DNA from: Sandaracinobacteroides saxicola
Lineage (GTDB): Bacteria > Pseudomonadota > Alphaproteobacteria > Sphingomonadales > Sphingomonadaceae
Reading direction: 5' to 3'
Assembly (NCBI RefSeq): GCF_014117445.1
Contig: NZ_CP059851.1
Location: 1,178,001 to 1,242,000 of the forward strand
DNA length: 64,000 bases
The translations under genes were made by a program, and so were the position numbers. The notes under the pieces were generated by a model that worked only from the letters and a program-made list of their open reading frames with translations, had not been told where the DNA came from and made no database searches. This document shows positions 27,547-37,615 of the stretch, piece by piece. Within the stretch, counting starts at the first letter, position 1. Every line of letters starts with the position of its first letter.

Positions 27547-29117
27547 TGAACGCACAGGGACGCCCGACGGCGCCGGTGGCAGCCAATGCCGACGCCCCCG
27601 CCGGCATCACCGGCAACCGCGCGCTGATGCTGGAAGAGCCGCTGCTGTTCGAGAAGGGCTCGCCGGATCGCTGCGGGGTGGACCTGCCGCCGGTTCCCGC
27701 GGTCGCGTCGCGGCTTGGCGGGCTGGACCGGCATCGCCCGATCGGGCTGGCCGGTCTGGCGGAAGGGGAGGTGGTGCGCCATTTCACCCGCCTCAGCCGG
27801 CAGAATTATGCCATCGACATGGGCATCTTCCCGCTGGGCAGCTGCACCATGAAGCACAATCCGCGCCTCAACGAGAAGATGGCGCGGCTGCCGGGCTTCG
27901 GCGACATCCATCCGTTGCAACCGCAGGACACAGTGCAGGGCGCGCTGGAGCTGATCCACCGGCTGGCGGACTGGCTGTGCAAGCTGACCAACATGCCGGC
28001 GGTGAGCATGTCGCCCAAGGCCGGCGCGCATGGCGAGCTGTGCGGCATGCTGGCGATCCGCGCCGCGCAGGAGGCGAAGGGCGACGCGCGCTCGGTGGTG
28101 CTGGTGCCGGAAAGCGCGCACGGGACCAATCCCGCAACCGCGGCCTTCTGCGGTTATCGCGTGGAGGATATTCCCGCCAACGCCGCCGGGCGGGTCGATC
28201 TGGCGGCTCTGAAGGCGCGGCTGGGGCCTGACGTCGCCGCGGTGATGATCACCAACCCCAACACCTGCGGCCTGTTCGAGCCCGACATGATCGACATCTG
28301 CGCCGCGGTGCACGCCGCCGGCGCCTTCGTCTATTGCGACGGGGCCAATTTCAACGCCATCGTCGGGAAGGTGCGCCCCGGCGACCTGGGCATCGATGCC
28401 ATGCACATCAACCTGCACAAGACCTTCAGCACGCCGCATGGCGGCGGCGGGCCTGGCAGCGGCCCGGTGGTGTTCAGCGCGGCGCTCGCGCCCTTCGCAC
28501 CGCTGCCCTTCGTGGAGCACCAGCATGGCCGCTTCGAGCTGATCGAGGAGGAGCAGGCGCATGCCAGCGCCGCGCATGACCACAGCTTCGGGCGGATGGT
28601 GGCCTTTCATGGCCAGATGGGCATGTATGTCCGCGCGCTCGCCTATATCATGAGCCATGGCGCCGACGGGCTGCGGCAGGTGGCGGAGGATGCGGTGCTG
28701 AACGCCAATTACATCCTGGCCCGCTGCAAGGATGTGATGTCGGCGCCGTTCGGCGACAGCGGCCCCTGCATGCACGAGGCGCTGTTCAGCGACGACTTCC
28801 TGGAAGGCACGGGGGTGAGCACGCTGGATTTCGCCAAGGCGATGATCGACGAGGGCTTCCACCCGATGACCATGTATTTCCCGCTGGTGGTGCATGGCGC
28901 GATGCTGATCGAGCCGACCGAGACCGAGAGCCGGGCTAATCTGGACCAGCTGATCGAGGTGCTGCGCGGGCTCGCCCTGGCGGCGAAGGCAGGGGACAGC
29001 GCGCGGTTTGCCGCCGCGCCCTATCACGCGCCGCGCGCCCGGCTGGACGAGACGCTGGCGGCACGCAAGCCGGTGCTCAGCTGGCGGGAACCGGCGCCGG
29101 CGGCCGCCGCGGAATAG
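27543..29117 (+). CDS. gcvPB: Glycine dehydrogenase (decarboxylating) P protein, subunit 2
   Basis: Subunit 2 carries the PLP cofactor of the split P protein. The 524-residue protein has [20 protein letters not shown], the PLP-binding Lys293 in [18 protein letters not shown], and [17 protein letters not shown]. The N terminus has about 25 extra residues before the conserved core and may start at a later Met. It closes the operon; lpd and the serine hydroxymethyltransferase gene are not in the window. Confidence 0.96.
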   Translation: MMNAQGRPTAPVAANADAPAGITGNRALMLEEPLLFEKGSPDRCGVDLPPVPAVASRLGGLDRHRPIGLAGLAEGEVVRHFTRLSRQNYAIDMGIFPLGSCTMKHNPRLNEKMARLPGFGDIHPLQPQDTVQGALELIHRLADWLCKLTNMPAVSMSPKAGAHGELCGMLAIRAAQEAKGDARSVVLVPESAHGTNPATAAFCGYRVEDIPANAAGRVDLAALKARLGPDVAAVMITNPNTCGLFEPDMIDICAAVHAAGAFVYCDGANFNAIVGKVRPGDLGIDAMHINLHKTFSTPHGGGGPGSGPVVFSAALAPFAPLPFVEHQHGRFELIEEEQAHASAAHDHSFGRMVAFHGQMGMYVRALAYIMSHGADGLRQVAEDAVLNANYILARCKDVMSAPFGDSGPCMHEALFSDDFLEGTGVSTLDFAKAMIDEGFHPMTMYFPLVVHGAMLIEPTETESRANLDQLIEVLRGLALAAKAGDSARFAAAPYHAPRARLDETLAARKPVLSWREPAPAAAAE

Positions 29118-29136
29118 CGCCCGGGCGGTCATGGAC

Positions 29137-29159
29137 GCCCATGCCCGCGAGGCGTGGGC
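29137..29159 (+). terminator. Hairpin after the gcv operon
   Basis: GCCCATGCC and GGCGTGGGC (one G-T pair) can form a nine-pair stem with loop CGCGA 19 bases after the gcvPB stop. No T-run follows, so intrinsic termination is uncertain. Confidence 0.35.
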
Positions 29160-29198
29160 GCATCAGCCTGCTTGACGTCTGGCCTCTCGTCTTGCAAA

Positions 29199-29213
29199 CG
29201 CAAACCATTCGCA
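29199..29213. promoter_or_regulatory. Possible Fur-type operator upstream of TonB receptor
   Basis: CGCAAACCATTCGCA is an imperfect palindrome (nine of fifteen positions symmetric) 22 bases before the receptor ATG. It resembles the TGCGAAT/ATTCGCA-type boxes of alphaproteobacterial iron regulators. The match is by eye only, and no clear -10 element accompanies it. Confidence 0.35.
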
Positions 29214-29235
29214 ATTAAGCGACTGGAGACGCCCG

Positions 29236-31479
29236 ATGCCCGCCCGCGCCCTGATGGTTCTTGCCGCCATGACCGGCGTGGTTCCCGAGGTAGCCGCCGG
29301 CGAAGCCGATCCGGCGGAGTCGGCACCGACGCCCGACATCGTGGTGGTCGGCGAACGCGCGGCGCTGCTGCGCCTGCCGGGAAGTGCGGCGGTTATCAGC
29401 GACGAGGACATGCGCCGCGCCCGGATCTTCAATGTGAACGAGGCGCTGCGCACGGTTCCCGGCCTGTTCCCGCGGGACGAGGAGGGGCTGGGGTTGCGGC
29501 CCAATATCGGCATTCGCGGCCTCAATCCCGTCCGCTCCACCAAGGTGCTGCTGCTGGAGGACGGCATCCCGCTCGCCTTCGCGCCCTATGGCGACAATGC
29601 CAGCTACTATCATCCGCCGGTGGAACGCTTCAGCCGCATCGAGGTGCTGAAAGGCGCGGCGCAGGTGCGGTTCGGGCCGCAGACCATCGGCGGCGTGGTG
29701 AATTACATCACGCCCGCCGCGCCCGCCGAATGGATGGCGCGGGGAACGGTGACGGGCGGCAACCGGGGCAATGTCTCGGGCGATGCCATGATCGGCGGCC
29801 CGGCGCTGGGCGGCCGGCTGCTGCTGCACGGCACGGTGCGCGAATCCGATGGCTTCCGCGCCAACCACCGGCTGCGCTTTTCCGACCTCTATCTGAAGGG
29901 CGAATGGGACCTTGGGGAGACCCAGACGCTGACGCTGCGCGCGTCGCGTTTCGCGGAGCGCAGCCAGGTCAGCTATTCCGGCCTGACCCGGGCCGAGTTC
30001 GCCGCCGACCCGCGTGGCAATCCCTTTCCCAATGACCGCTTCGATACCGAGCGGCTGAGCGCCAGCCTGGCGCATGGCATCACGCTGGGCGCCGCCGCAC
30101 GGCTGAAAACCACGGCTTACTACCATTATTTCGACCGGGACTGGTGGCGGCAGAGTTCGAACAGCGGCCAGCGCCCGAACGATGCCAGCGATCCCGCCTG
30201 CGGCGGCATGGCCAATCTTCTGACGGCCTGCGGCAATGAAGGGCGTTTGCGCCGCTACCACACTGCCGGCGTGGAAACACGGCTGACGCTGGATCATGAT
30301 GCGCTGGGCCTGGGGCAGGGCGACAGCGAGGTGGGCGTGCGCTATCATCGCGAGCTTCAGCGCCGGTTGCAGTGGAATGGCGACACGCCCACGGCGCGCA
30401 CGCCCGGCACCGGGGTCAACGGCGGCGTGCGGGAAGACAATGTCCGCAAGGTGGAAGCCTTCGCAGCCTTTGCGCAGTCCACTGTCGATCTGGGTGCGGT
30501 GACGCTGCAACCCGGCGTTCGCGCGGAGCTCGTCCGCTATGACCGCCGGTCCAATCCGATCGACGTGCTGGCGGGTGGCCGGCCGACGGGGGCGAAAACC
30601 GGCGTCACCAGCGGCAGGGCCTTTGTCGAGGCGATCGTGCCGGGCCTGGGGGCGGTGTGGCGGATCACCGACGATGTCCAGCTGTTCGCCGGCGTGCATC
30701 GCGGTTTTGCCCCGCCGCGCGTGGAGGACATCATCACCGCCGGCGGCGGTTCGGTCGACCTGGAGGCCGAGAAAAGCTGGAATTACGAGGCGGGCGCGCG
30801 ATTTTCACGCCGCGGCATCAGCGGTGAACTGACGCTGTTCGCCATGGATTTCGAGAATCAGATCATCGCCGCCTCGGTTGCCGGCGGCGTGGGCACCACA
30901 CTGACGTCGGCGGGGCGCACGCAGCATCGCGGGGCCGAACTGGCGCTGAAACTGTCCAGCCGCGACGCCGGCTGGACGGCCGACACCGACATCTTCGCCC
31001 GCGGCCAGCTGACCTGGGTGGAACGCGCCCGCTTCAGCTCGACGCGGATCGCAAGCGTGCCCTGCTTCGATGGCGCCAGCCCCGGCACGGCGGTCGAGAC
31101 CGGTCGCGGGACGGTGGCGTGCGGTGTAGCAACCGATGTCCGCGGCAATCGCCTGCCGTACAGCCCGGAATGGCTGGGCAGCCTGGCGGTCGGGGTGACG
31201 CACGGGCCGGTCACCGTGCAGGTGGAGGCGCAGGGCCAGTCCCGCCTGTTTGCCGACGATATCAACCTTGTGCCGGTCACACCCGACGGGCAGCGCGGGG
31301 TGGTTCCCGGCTGGGTGCTGTTCAACGCCGCGGTCAACTGGGTGTTGCCCGGCGAGCGGGTGACGCTGTTCGCCACCGTCAAGAACATCGGCAACCGCCT
31401 GACCATCGTCGACCGGGCGCGCGGTATCCTGCCGGGCACACCGCGCCTGTTCCAGGGCGGGGCGCAGTTCGCCTTTTAG
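29236..31479 (+). CDS. TonB-dependent outer membrane receptor, FecA-like
   Basis: The 747-residue protein has a signal peptide (MPARALMVLAAMTGVVPEVA), a plug domain with PGLFPRDEEGLGLRPNIGIR and VLKGAAQVRFGPQTIGGVVN, and a C-terminal 22-strand barrel ending in FQGGAQFAF with terminal Phe. The plug sequence is closest to FecA-like ferric-dicitrate or other siderophore receptors. There is no N-terminal signalling domain, so it does not work through a FecIR-type sigma system. The substrate is unknown; the possible Fur-type box upstream would fit iron. Confidence 0.92.
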   Translation: MPARALMVLAAMTGVVPEVAAGEADPAESAPTPDIVVVGERAALLRLPGSAAVISDEDMRRARIFNVNEALRTVPGLFPRDEEGLGLRPNIGIRGLNPVRSTKVLLLEDGIPLAFAPYGDNASYYHPPVERFSRIEVLKGAAQVRFGPQTIGGVVNYITPAAPAEWMARGTVTGGNRGNVSGDAMIGGPALGGRLLLHGTVRESDGFRANHRLRFSDLYLKGEWDLGETQTLTLRASRFAERSQVSYSGLTRAEFAADPRGNPFPNDRFDTERLSASLAHGITLGAAARLKTTAYYHYFDRDWWRQSSNSGQRPNDASDPACGGMANLLTACGNEGRLRRYHTAGVETRLTLDHDALGLGQGDSEVGVRYHRELQRRLQWNGDTPTARTPGTGVNGGVREDNVRKVEAFAAFAQSTVDLGAVTLQPGVRAELVRYDRRSNPIDVLAGGRPTGAKTGVTSGRAFVEAIVPGLGAVWRITDDVQLFAGVHRGFAPPRVEDIITAGGGSVDLEAEKSWNYEAGARFSRRGISGELTLFAMDFENQIIAASVAGGVGTTLTSAGRTQHRGAELALKLSSRDAGWTADTDIFARGQLTWVERARFSSTRIASVPCFDGASPGTAVETGRGTVACGVATDVRGNRLPYSPEWLGSLAVGVTHGPVTVQVEAQGQSRLFADDINLVPVTPDGQRGVVPGWVLFNAAVNWVLPGERVTLFATVKNIGNRLTIVDRARGILPGTPRLFQGGAQFAF

Positions 31480-31480
31480 G

Positions 31481-31566
31481 GTGCGTTGCGGAAAAGTGGG
31501 AACCGATTTTCCGAAAAAATGCTCTATAACAGGAGATTAGTCCCCGATCCTGATACCATCAGGAGT
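31481..31566 (+). repeat. Convergent-gap hairpin repeat, copy A
   Basis: The copy starts one base after the receptor stop. Its 5' hairpin pairs CGGAAAA (31489-31495) with TTTTCCG (31507-31513); the outer GTGCATC/GATGCAC pairing of the other copies is degraded here. The linker AACAGGAGATTAGT is shared with copy B. The second hairpin is TCCTGAT-ACC-ATCAGGA (31548-31564). This is the most diverged of the three copies. Confidence 0.75.
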
Positions 31567-31595
31567 GACAGGACGAGGCGACGTGAAACGAGCAA

Positions 31596-31628
31596 AGAAA
31601 AAGGGCCGGGGGTTCGCACCCCCGGCCC
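31596..31628 (-). terminator. Intrinsic terminator of the serine protease gene
   Basis: GGGCCGGGGGT and ACCCCCGGCCC form a perfect 11-pair stem with loop TCGC (31603-31628). On the minus strand it is followed by TTTTTCTTT, so it is a textbook rho-independent terminator 18 bases after the protease stop. Confidence 0.9.
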
Positions 31629-31646
31629 TGATGTCTGTCCGCTGCC

Positions 31647-32822
31647 TCAGGCGGCGACGGCGGCGCGGCGGCGCAGCGCGCTGCCCACCATGCCGAAGCC
31701 GATGATCATCATCGCCCAGGTGGCCGGCTCGGGCACGGCCTGGAAGGCGGCGATATAGTCGCGGTGCAGATAGGTCGGCACATAGCCGCTGAACTCACCG
31801 CAGCTGCTGTTCAGGCCGGCGCGGCAATCGCCCCAGGCGGTGCCGAAGCTGAGGCCATAGCTGGTGACCGACGAGATCGCGCCACCGATGAACTGCGGAC
31901 CACCCGAGTCGCCGCCGGCAACGCCGACTTCGCGTGCGCCGACGCCGGTGTTGCAGAACACCACGCCGGCCGCGCCCGCCAGGTTGGACGCCTGCGCGAT
32001 GCGGCACGCCATGTCGTTGGCGGCACGGCCATTGTCGAAGTCGGACAGCCAGCTGTGCGCGATGTTCGGGTTGCTCGGGAACACCGTCTGCCAGCCATTG
32101 CCCGGGATCGCGCTGAACAGCGGGTCGCCCATGCGGTAATCATAGGTGTTGTCGCCCTCGCGCAGCCAGCCGGTCTGCGCATTGCTGCCAAACGCACCAC
32201 CGATGGTGGAACGCCCGCCATAGCCGGCGACGTTGAAGCCGAGACCGGTCAGGTCGTTGCCGGCATAGAGGTTGTAGGCGTCGATCGCGCGCTTCGTGCC
32301 ATCGGCGTCGATCACATTATACACGCCTTGGGACAGGCGCAGCATCGCGATGTCGTTATGGTCGATCACCTGGCCGGTGTAGCCGGCGTTGATCGACTGC
32401 TGCTGCGCCACCACCGCGCGGGCGTTGACGCTGAACGGCGTACGCTCGTTCGGGTTGTTGGTGAAGAAATAGGCGGTCGTCGTCGGCGTGATGCCGGCGC
32501 GCGGGTTGACGCAGTGCGCCGCGGTCAGAACGGTCACGCGATCGCTCAGCAGGCTGCCGGTGCAGATGAAGCGGCCTTGCGCGCCATAGTCCATGATCAG
32601 CGCCGCGACGCCGCTTTTGTTGGAGCTCGGGAAGAACAGCGGATCGCCGCCGCCGGTGCCCGGCTGCGGGTTGCTGGCCGTCGGCGTCATGCCCACGATC
32701 ATGTTGCGCGCCTCATAGGCCATGCCATTGAAGATGCCCGTTTGCGTGTTCGCGCTGGCCGGGGCGGCAAGCGCCGCAGCCAGGCCCATCGCGGCGCCGG
32801 TTGCTGTCAGAAATGCTTTCAT
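31647..32822 (-). CDS. Secreted trypsin-like serine protease with PEPxxWA-CTERM tail
   Basis: The 391-residue protein has a signal peptide (MKAFLTATGAAMGLAAALAA, cleaved near ASA). The S1 catalytic triad is His103 (LTAAHCV), Asp157 (HNDIAML) and Ser306 (GGDSGGPQ). It ends with VPEPATWAMM (363-372), a hydrophobic helix, and RRR: the PEPxxWA sorting signal common in sphingomonads, read by an exosortase-type system. Cys pairs at 87/104, 273/290 and 333/341 may form disulfides. It has its own terminator and a 265-base upstream gap to the LuxR gene. Confidence 0.9.
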   Translation of the reverse strand: MKAFLTATGAAMGLAAALAAPASANTQTGIFNGMAYEARNMIVGMTPTASNPQPGTGGGDPLFFPSSNKSGVAALIMDYGAQGRFICTGSLLSDRVTVLTAAHCVNPRAGITPTTTAYFFTNNPNERTPFSVNARAVVAQQQSINAGYTGQVIDHNDIAMLRLSQGVYNVIDADGTKRAIDAYNLYAGNDLTGLGFNVAGYGGRSTIGGAFGSNAQTGWLREGDNTYDYRMGDPLFSAIPGNGWQTVFPSNPNIAHSWLSDFDNGRAANDMACRIAQASNLAGAAGVVFCNTGVGAREVGVAGGDSGGPQFIGGAISSVTSYGLSFGTAWGDCRAGLNSSCGEFSGYVPTYLHRDYIAAFQAVPEPATWAMMIIGFGMVGSALRRRAAVAA

Positions 32823-33105
32823 CTTGATCCCCTATTGCAGTCTTGCGTGCCGGAAGTGGCGGGACCCCAGCGGCTGTATCAGGGCATCAGGAACAGCTGG
32901 CTGGTTGCGGTGCAGGATACGACCCCCCCTGTGCGCGACTTGCCACCCCCCGAAACCCCACCATCCGATGGGATTGCGTCATGGAAACCATAAATGCAAA
33001 ACAGTGTCAAATGCCTCGAGTGGAACTCGCGCGAAATTCGGCATCGCTATCGCCATAAGCGGCTGGAATGCGACAGTTCTGCAACACACCGTCGCCCGGC
33101 ACGGC

Positions 33106-33840
33106 TCAGCTCAACAGATCGCCGAAGCCCAGCTGCCCGTCATACAGCGCCCGCACCACCAGCTCGGTGCGGGAGGAGACGCCATAGCGCGCCTTCGCGC
33201 TCTCGATATATTTGTGCACCGTGTCGGGCGCCAGCCCCAGGATCTGCGCCGCCACCCAGTCGCTCTTGCCGCGCGCCGCCAGCACCACGCATTCCAGCTG
33301 CCGCTTGGTCAGCTTCGGCCCCTCGGGCCCGCCCTTGCCGGCCAGCTTCCGCGCCGCCTCGAACGCGAAGCAGGCCAGATACTGCGCCGCCGGCAGGCTT
33401 TCCCGCGGCAGCGCGCGATCCTGCGTCAGCACGAAGGAACAGAGCGCCGTCGCCTCGCCCGGGATGTGGATCGGCACGGTATAGCCCTTCGCCAGCCCGC
33501 GATTGGCGGCGGCGCGCATATAGCCCTGCTGCTTGCTGTTCATCGGGATGATGTCCGGCAGGTCGTCCCAGTTGAAGGGCGCCACGCTGCGCTGGCAGGC
33601 GGCCAGCACGGGATCATTCACCCAATAATCATTCTTGGCCAGCATGCCGATCCACTCCGGTGGATAGTCGGTCATCTGCACCGGGGCCTCGTCGATCCGC
33701 AGGCCATAACGTTGGGTCAGCGCATAATGGTCAAAGGAAAAGGCGCGCGTCGCGCAGGACAACTGCTCGGCGATTTCACCAAGGCTGTCTGCCTGCTTCA
33801 CATCCTCCACAAAAGCCTGAACGGTGGCGAAAGCCGTCAC
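33106..33840 (-). CDS. LuxR-family regulator with autoinducer-binding domain
   Basis: The protein has an N-terminal acyl-homoserine-lactone-binding-type domain. [20 protein letters not shown] keeps the Trp, Tyr and Asp-Pro positions of TraR/LuxR sensors. The C-terminal LuxR helix-turn-helix reads [20 protein letters not shown] and [15 protein letters not shown]. No luxI synthase lies in the window, so it is a candidate orphan ('solo') receptor. I prefer the GTG at 33840 because AAGGAG lies nine bases before it; an ATG at 33849 would have that site directly against it. It lies next to the secreted protease gene, a possible target. Confidence 0.88.
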   Translation of the reverse strand: MTAFATVQAFVEDVKQADSLGEIAEQLSCATRAFSFDHYALTQRYGLRIDEAPVQMTDYPPEWIGMLAKNDYWVNDPVLAACQRSVAPFNWDDLPDIIPMNSKQQGYMRAAANRGLAKGYTVPIHIPGEATALCSFVLTQDRALPRESLPAAQYLACFAFEAARKLAGKGGPEGPKLTKRQLECVVLAARGKSDWVAAQILGLAPDTVHKYIESAKARYGVSSRTELVVRALYDGQLGFGDLLS

Positions 33841-34049
33841 CCTTTGCATCTCCTTTTCCCGGATGGTTGGCCCATCCGATTGTCGCAACCCTAACACCGG
33901 TCCCGGACAGGCGATGCTCCTGTCCGCCTACTCAGCACCGGCGTTCCTCCAGGACTCCCACCGCTGCATTGCGATGCTATATCACAGTCTCCCCCCCGCA
34001 CCATGCCGAATATCGGCATGAATGTGACAATTTTCGTAAAGGATTTCGC

Positions 34050-34589
34050 ATGACCGAAACCGCCATCTTCGCCAACGGCTGCTTCTGGTGCACCGAGGCG
34101 ATCTTCGACCGGGTGCGCGGCGTCCATTCGGTGGAGAGCGGCTATACCGGCGGCCATGTCGAGAACCCCCGTTACAAGGCGGTGTGCGGCGGCGACACCG
34201 GCCATGCCGAAGCGGTGCGCGTTACCTTCGACCCCGACGTCATCAGCTATGCCCAACTGCTCGACATCTTCTTCGCCACGCACGATCCGACCACGCTGAA
34301 CCGCCAGGGCAATGATGTCGGCCCCCAGTATCGCAGCGCCATCTTCCCGCAATCCCCGGCGCAGGAAGCCGAAGCAAGGGCTGCGATCGCCCGCGCCCAG
34401 GCCGACTGGCCGGCACCGATCGTCACCCGCATCGAACCCGCGGCGCCCTGGTATCCGGCCGAGGTCGAGCACCACGACTATTACGCCCGCGTCGGCGACG
34501 CCAACCCCTATTGCGCCTATGTCGTCGGACCGAAAGTGCGCAAGTTCCTGAAAACGCATGGCGAGCATGTAAAGCCCAGCCTTGGCTGA
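34050..34589 (+). CDS. msrA: Peptide methionine-S-sulfoxide reductase
   Basis: MsrA repairs the S-epimer of methionine sulfoxide in proteins. The 179-residue protein has the active-site GCFWC near the N terminus (catalytic Cys11), [18 protein letters not shown], and [17 protein letters not shown] lies eight bases before the ATG. It is followed, with an eight-base overlap, by a DUF817 membrane protein gene. Confidence 0.96.
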   Translation: MTETAIFANGCFWCTEAIFDRVRGVHSVESGYTGGHVENPRYKAVCGGDTGHAEAVRVTFDPDVISYAQLLDIFFATHDPTTLNRQGNDVGPQYRSAIFPQSPAQEAEARAAIARAQADWPAPIVTRIEPAAPWYPAEVEHHDYYARVGDANPYCAYVVGPKVRKFLKTHGEHVKPSLG

Positions 34590-35436
34590 GCGCCGCACGC
34601 GCTTCGCGGGCGTCCGCGACCGGCTGGAGGGGCTGCGCTTCGCCTCGCCGCTTCATGCCGGTCTGTTCGAATTCCTGCTGTTCGGCTTCAAGCAGGCCTG
34701 GGCCTGCCTGTTCGGCGGGCTGATCCTGGCGCTGCTGCTGCTGACGCATTTTTTCTATCCGGCCGATGCCGCGCTGGCGCGCTATGATTTCCTGACGCTG
34801 GTGGTGCTCGCCATCCAGGTTGCGCTGCTGGCGCTGCGCCTGGAAACGCTGGCGGAGGCGCGCGTCATCCTGGCCTTCCACCTGGTCGGCACGGCGATGG
34901 AGCTGTTCAAGACCAGCATGGGCAGTTGGGTCTATCCCGAACCCGGCCTGCTGCGCATCGGCGACGTGCCCCTGTTCTCGGGCTTCATGTACGCCGCGGT
35001 CGGCAGCTACATCGCCCGCATCTGGCGCATCTTCGGCTTCCGCTTCACGGGATATCCGCCGGCCTGGCAACCGACGGTGCTGGCGGTCGCCATCTATGTC
35101 AATTTCTTCACCCACCATTTCGTGGCAGACGCGCGCTGGCTGCTGTTCGCCGCCTGCGGCTGGATCTTCCGCCGCACGATGGTGCGCTTCACCGTGTTCC
35201 GCACTGAGCGCGCCATGCCGCTGCTCGTCGGCTTCCTGCTGGTGGCGCTCTTCATCTGGTTCGCGGAAAATCTCGCCACCTTCGCCAATGCCTGGCGCTA
35301 TCCGCTCCAGTCCGCCGCCTGGACGATGGTGCCGCTGGCGAAGCTCGGCGCCTGGTACCTTCTGATGATCATCTCCTTCGTGCTGGTGTCACGCCTCCAC
35401 GCTATTTCACCCGCCACTTCTCGAACCAGTCGATGA
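34582..35436 (+). CDS. DUF817 family membrane protein
   Basis: The 284-residue protein has about eight hydrophobic segments and the DUF817 landmarks [36 protein letters not shown] and [15 protein letters not shown]. The function is unknown. It starts at TTG 34582, overlapping msrA, which suggests coupled translation. Its 3' end overlaps the convergent S9 peptidase gene by 35 bases, so the last dozen residues ([12 protein letters not shown]) are coded on both strands. Confidence 0.87.
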   Translation: MAERRTRFAGVRDRLEGLRFASPLHAGLFEFLLFGFKQAWACLFGGLILALLLLTHFFYPADAALARYDFLTLVVLAIQVALLALRLETLAEARVILAFHLVGTAMELFKTSMGSWVYPEPGLLRIGDVPLFSGFMYAAVGSYIARIWRIFGFRFTGYPPAWQPTVLAVAIYVNFFTHHFVADARWLLFAACGWIFRRTMVRFTVFRTERAMPLLVGFLLVALFIWFAENLATFANAWRYPLQSAAWTMVPLAKLGAWYLLMIISFVLVSRLHAISPATSRTSR

Positions 35437-37444
35437 CCGCCAGGTTGCTTTGCAGCCACTGGCTGGGCCGCCCCATGCCGTGTGGCGCCTCCGGCAGCCG
35501 CACCATCCGCGCCGGCACGCCGCGCAGCTTCAGTGCGCCATAGACCTGCTCGGTCTGCGCGATCGGCGTGCGGAAATCGCTCTCCCCGGTGACCAGCAGC
35601 GTCGGCGTCTTCCACTTCGCCGCCAGGCTGACGGGCGAGCGGTTGTAATAATGCACCGGATCATCCCATGGCGCCTTGCCGTCGAGCCAGTATTTCCAGG
35701 TCACCGCGCCGATGTCGCTGATATAGGTCTGCAACGCCCAGTCGGTGACCGGCCGCAGCGCCGCGGCGGCGCGGAACTTGTCGGGTTCCTTGCCGATGCC
35801 CCACAGGGTCAGCACGCCGCCGCCGCTGCCGCCGGTGATGAACAGGTTGCGCCCGTCCACGAACGGTCGCTTCGCCACCTCGTCCACCGCGCTCATCAGG
35901 TCGTCATGATCCTGCCCCGGATAGGCGCCGGTGATGGCGTTGGCAAAGGCCTCGCCATAGCCGATCGAGCCGCGCGGGTTGGTGAACAGCACCACAAACC
36001 CACGCGCCGCATAGAGCGCGTGCGTCACGCTGAAGAAGGGGCCATAATCGGTGTTCGGCCCGCCATGGATGTCCAGGATCAGCGGATATTTCTTGGCCGG
36101 ATCGAAATCCGGCGGATAGAGCAGCCAGCCCTGCACCCGCCTGCCGTCGGCGCGGCTTTTGACATTGATTTCTTCAAGCCGACCGGCGCGCTTGCCCGCC
36201 GCCCAGCCGGCGTTGACATCGATGGCCGCGGTCTGCCGCCCGCCGCGTGCCACGCCCAGCCCGGCCGGACGGTCGGTGAAGGCGCTGGTGTAGGCGAAGG
36301 TGCCACGGGCATAGCCGAAGCCGCCGCCCGACGACGGCAGGTAGAGCCGCGTGCCGCCGATGCGCGGCACCTCCACCCGCTGCACCCTGCCATCCAGCCC
36401 GATGCGCGCGACGCGCGTGACGCCCTCGTCATTGTAGAAGGCAAGGACGCTGCGCCCGTCCTCCGCCCACTCCGCGGCCAGGATGGGCCGGTCGAGCGCG
36501 GCGGACAGTTTCACCGCGCCGGCGCCGGGCTTTGCATCCATCAGCCACAGTTCCGGCATGGCGTAGAATTTCGGTGCGTCCGGCCCGCCGATATAGGCGA
36601 TGCGCCGGCCATCGGGGGAGAGCGCGGCCGACGCCTCGATGCCCGGCGCGGAGGTCAGCTGGGTCGCCGCGCCACCCGCCGCCGGCACCAGCCACAGGTC
36701 GGCGTCATTGGCGCGCAGGTCGGCGTCGGCACCGCGATAGGCGCTGAACAGCAGGCTGCGGCCGTCGCGCGTCCATTCGATGCGGTCGCCGGCGTTGATC
36801 TGGTCCGTGTCGCCGCTGGTCAGCTGCGTGGTCTTGGCCGTTGCCACCTCGATGACAAACAGCTGCGCGGCGCCCGGCGTCACCCAGCCGGCGCCGTCGC
36901 GGCGATAGACCAGCTCCTCGGTGATGCGCGGCGCCGGCGCCCAGGTGGCGCCTTCAGGTTTCGCCGGCATGCCGCCGATCTCCAGCGGCTTGGCATCGAC
37001 CTGCGCGCCAAAGGCGATGCGGCTGCCGTCCGGCGACCAGGCTAGGCTCTGCGGCGCGGTTTTCTGCGTGCCGAGCGGCCGCGCAATACCGTCCGCCAGC
37101 GCCAGAATGAACAGCTGCGGCTTGCCCGCGACCGCGCCGACAAAGGCGATGCGGCTGCCATCAGGGCTGAACACCGCGCCGCCGGCGGACGTCGCCGCCG
37201 GCACCAGCAGGCGCTGGTCGAGCAGCCGGCCTTCGGCGTCGAGTGTCGCCAGCCACAGCTCGTTCTGCCGCCGGTCGCTGCTGATGTCGAAACTGGCGCG
37301 GGTGTACAGCACCCGCCGGCCATCGGGCGCCACCACGGGGTCGGTCACCATGGCAAGTCGGTACAGGTCGGCCGGCTCATAGGCGCTCGCCGCCTGCACG
37401 CCCCCCGCCGCCAGCAACAGCGCCACACCCGTCAGAAACCGCAT
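35402..37444 (-). CDS. S9 family prolyl oligopeptidase-like serine peptidase
   Basis: The 680-residue protein has a signal peptide (MRFLTGVALLLAAGGVQAAS), an N-terminal beta-propeller with repeated TolB-like phrases (FSPDGSRIAFVG, WSPDGSRIAFGA, LSPDGRRIAYIG), and a C-terminal alpha/beta hydrolase domain. The catalytic triad is Ser540 (GGSGGG), Asp623 (GESDFRTP) and His655 (APHGMG). It is probably periplasmic and cleaves oligopeptides. Divergent from the acyl-CoA dehydrogenase gene. Confidence 0.93.
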   Translation of the reverse strand: MRFLTGVALLLAAGGVQAASAYEPADLYRLAMVTDPVVAPDGRRVLYTRASFDISSDRRQNELWLATLDAEGRLLDQRLLVPAATSAGGAVFSPDGSRIAFVGAVAGKPQLFILALADGIARPLGTQKTAPQSLAWSPDGSRIAFGAQVDAKPLEIGGMPAKPEGATWAPAPRITEELVYRRDGAGWVTPGAAQLFVIEVATAKTTQLTSGDTDQINAGDRIEWTRDGRSLLFSAYRGADADLRANDADLWLVPAAGGAATQLTSAPGIEASAALSPDGRRIAYIGGPDAPKFYAMPELWLMDAKPGAGAVKLSAALDRPILAAEWAEDGRSVLAFYNDEGVTRVARIGLDGRVQRVEVPRIGGTRLYLPSSGGGFGYARGTFAYTSAFTDRPAGLGVARGGRQTAAIDVNAGWAAGKRAGRLEEINVKSRADGRRVQGWLLYPPDFDPAKKYPLILDIHGGPNTDYGPFFSVTHALYAARGFVVLFTNPRGSIGYGEAFANAITGAYPGQDHDDLMSAVDEVAKRPFVDGRNLFITGGSGGGVLTLWGIGKEPDKFRAAAALRPVTDWALQTYISDIGAVTWKYWLDGKAPWDDPVHYYNRSPVSLAAKWKTPTLLVTGESDFRTPIAQTEQVYGALKLRGVPARMVRLPEAPHGMGRPSQWLQSNLAVIDWFEKWRVK

Positions 37445-37615
37445 GCCTGCCCCCTTTTTTCCCGCGTGATCGCCGTCACGCCGCGATTGTTCACAAGGCC
37501 TTAGTCATGCCGCGTCGTCCGCGCCGTGGCAATGGCGACCTGTTGGCAAGCGCAGGCGACTTTTTCTGTGATCCCCACTAGCCTCCCCCGCATCATCCCG
37601 GGGGAGGCCTTTTTC

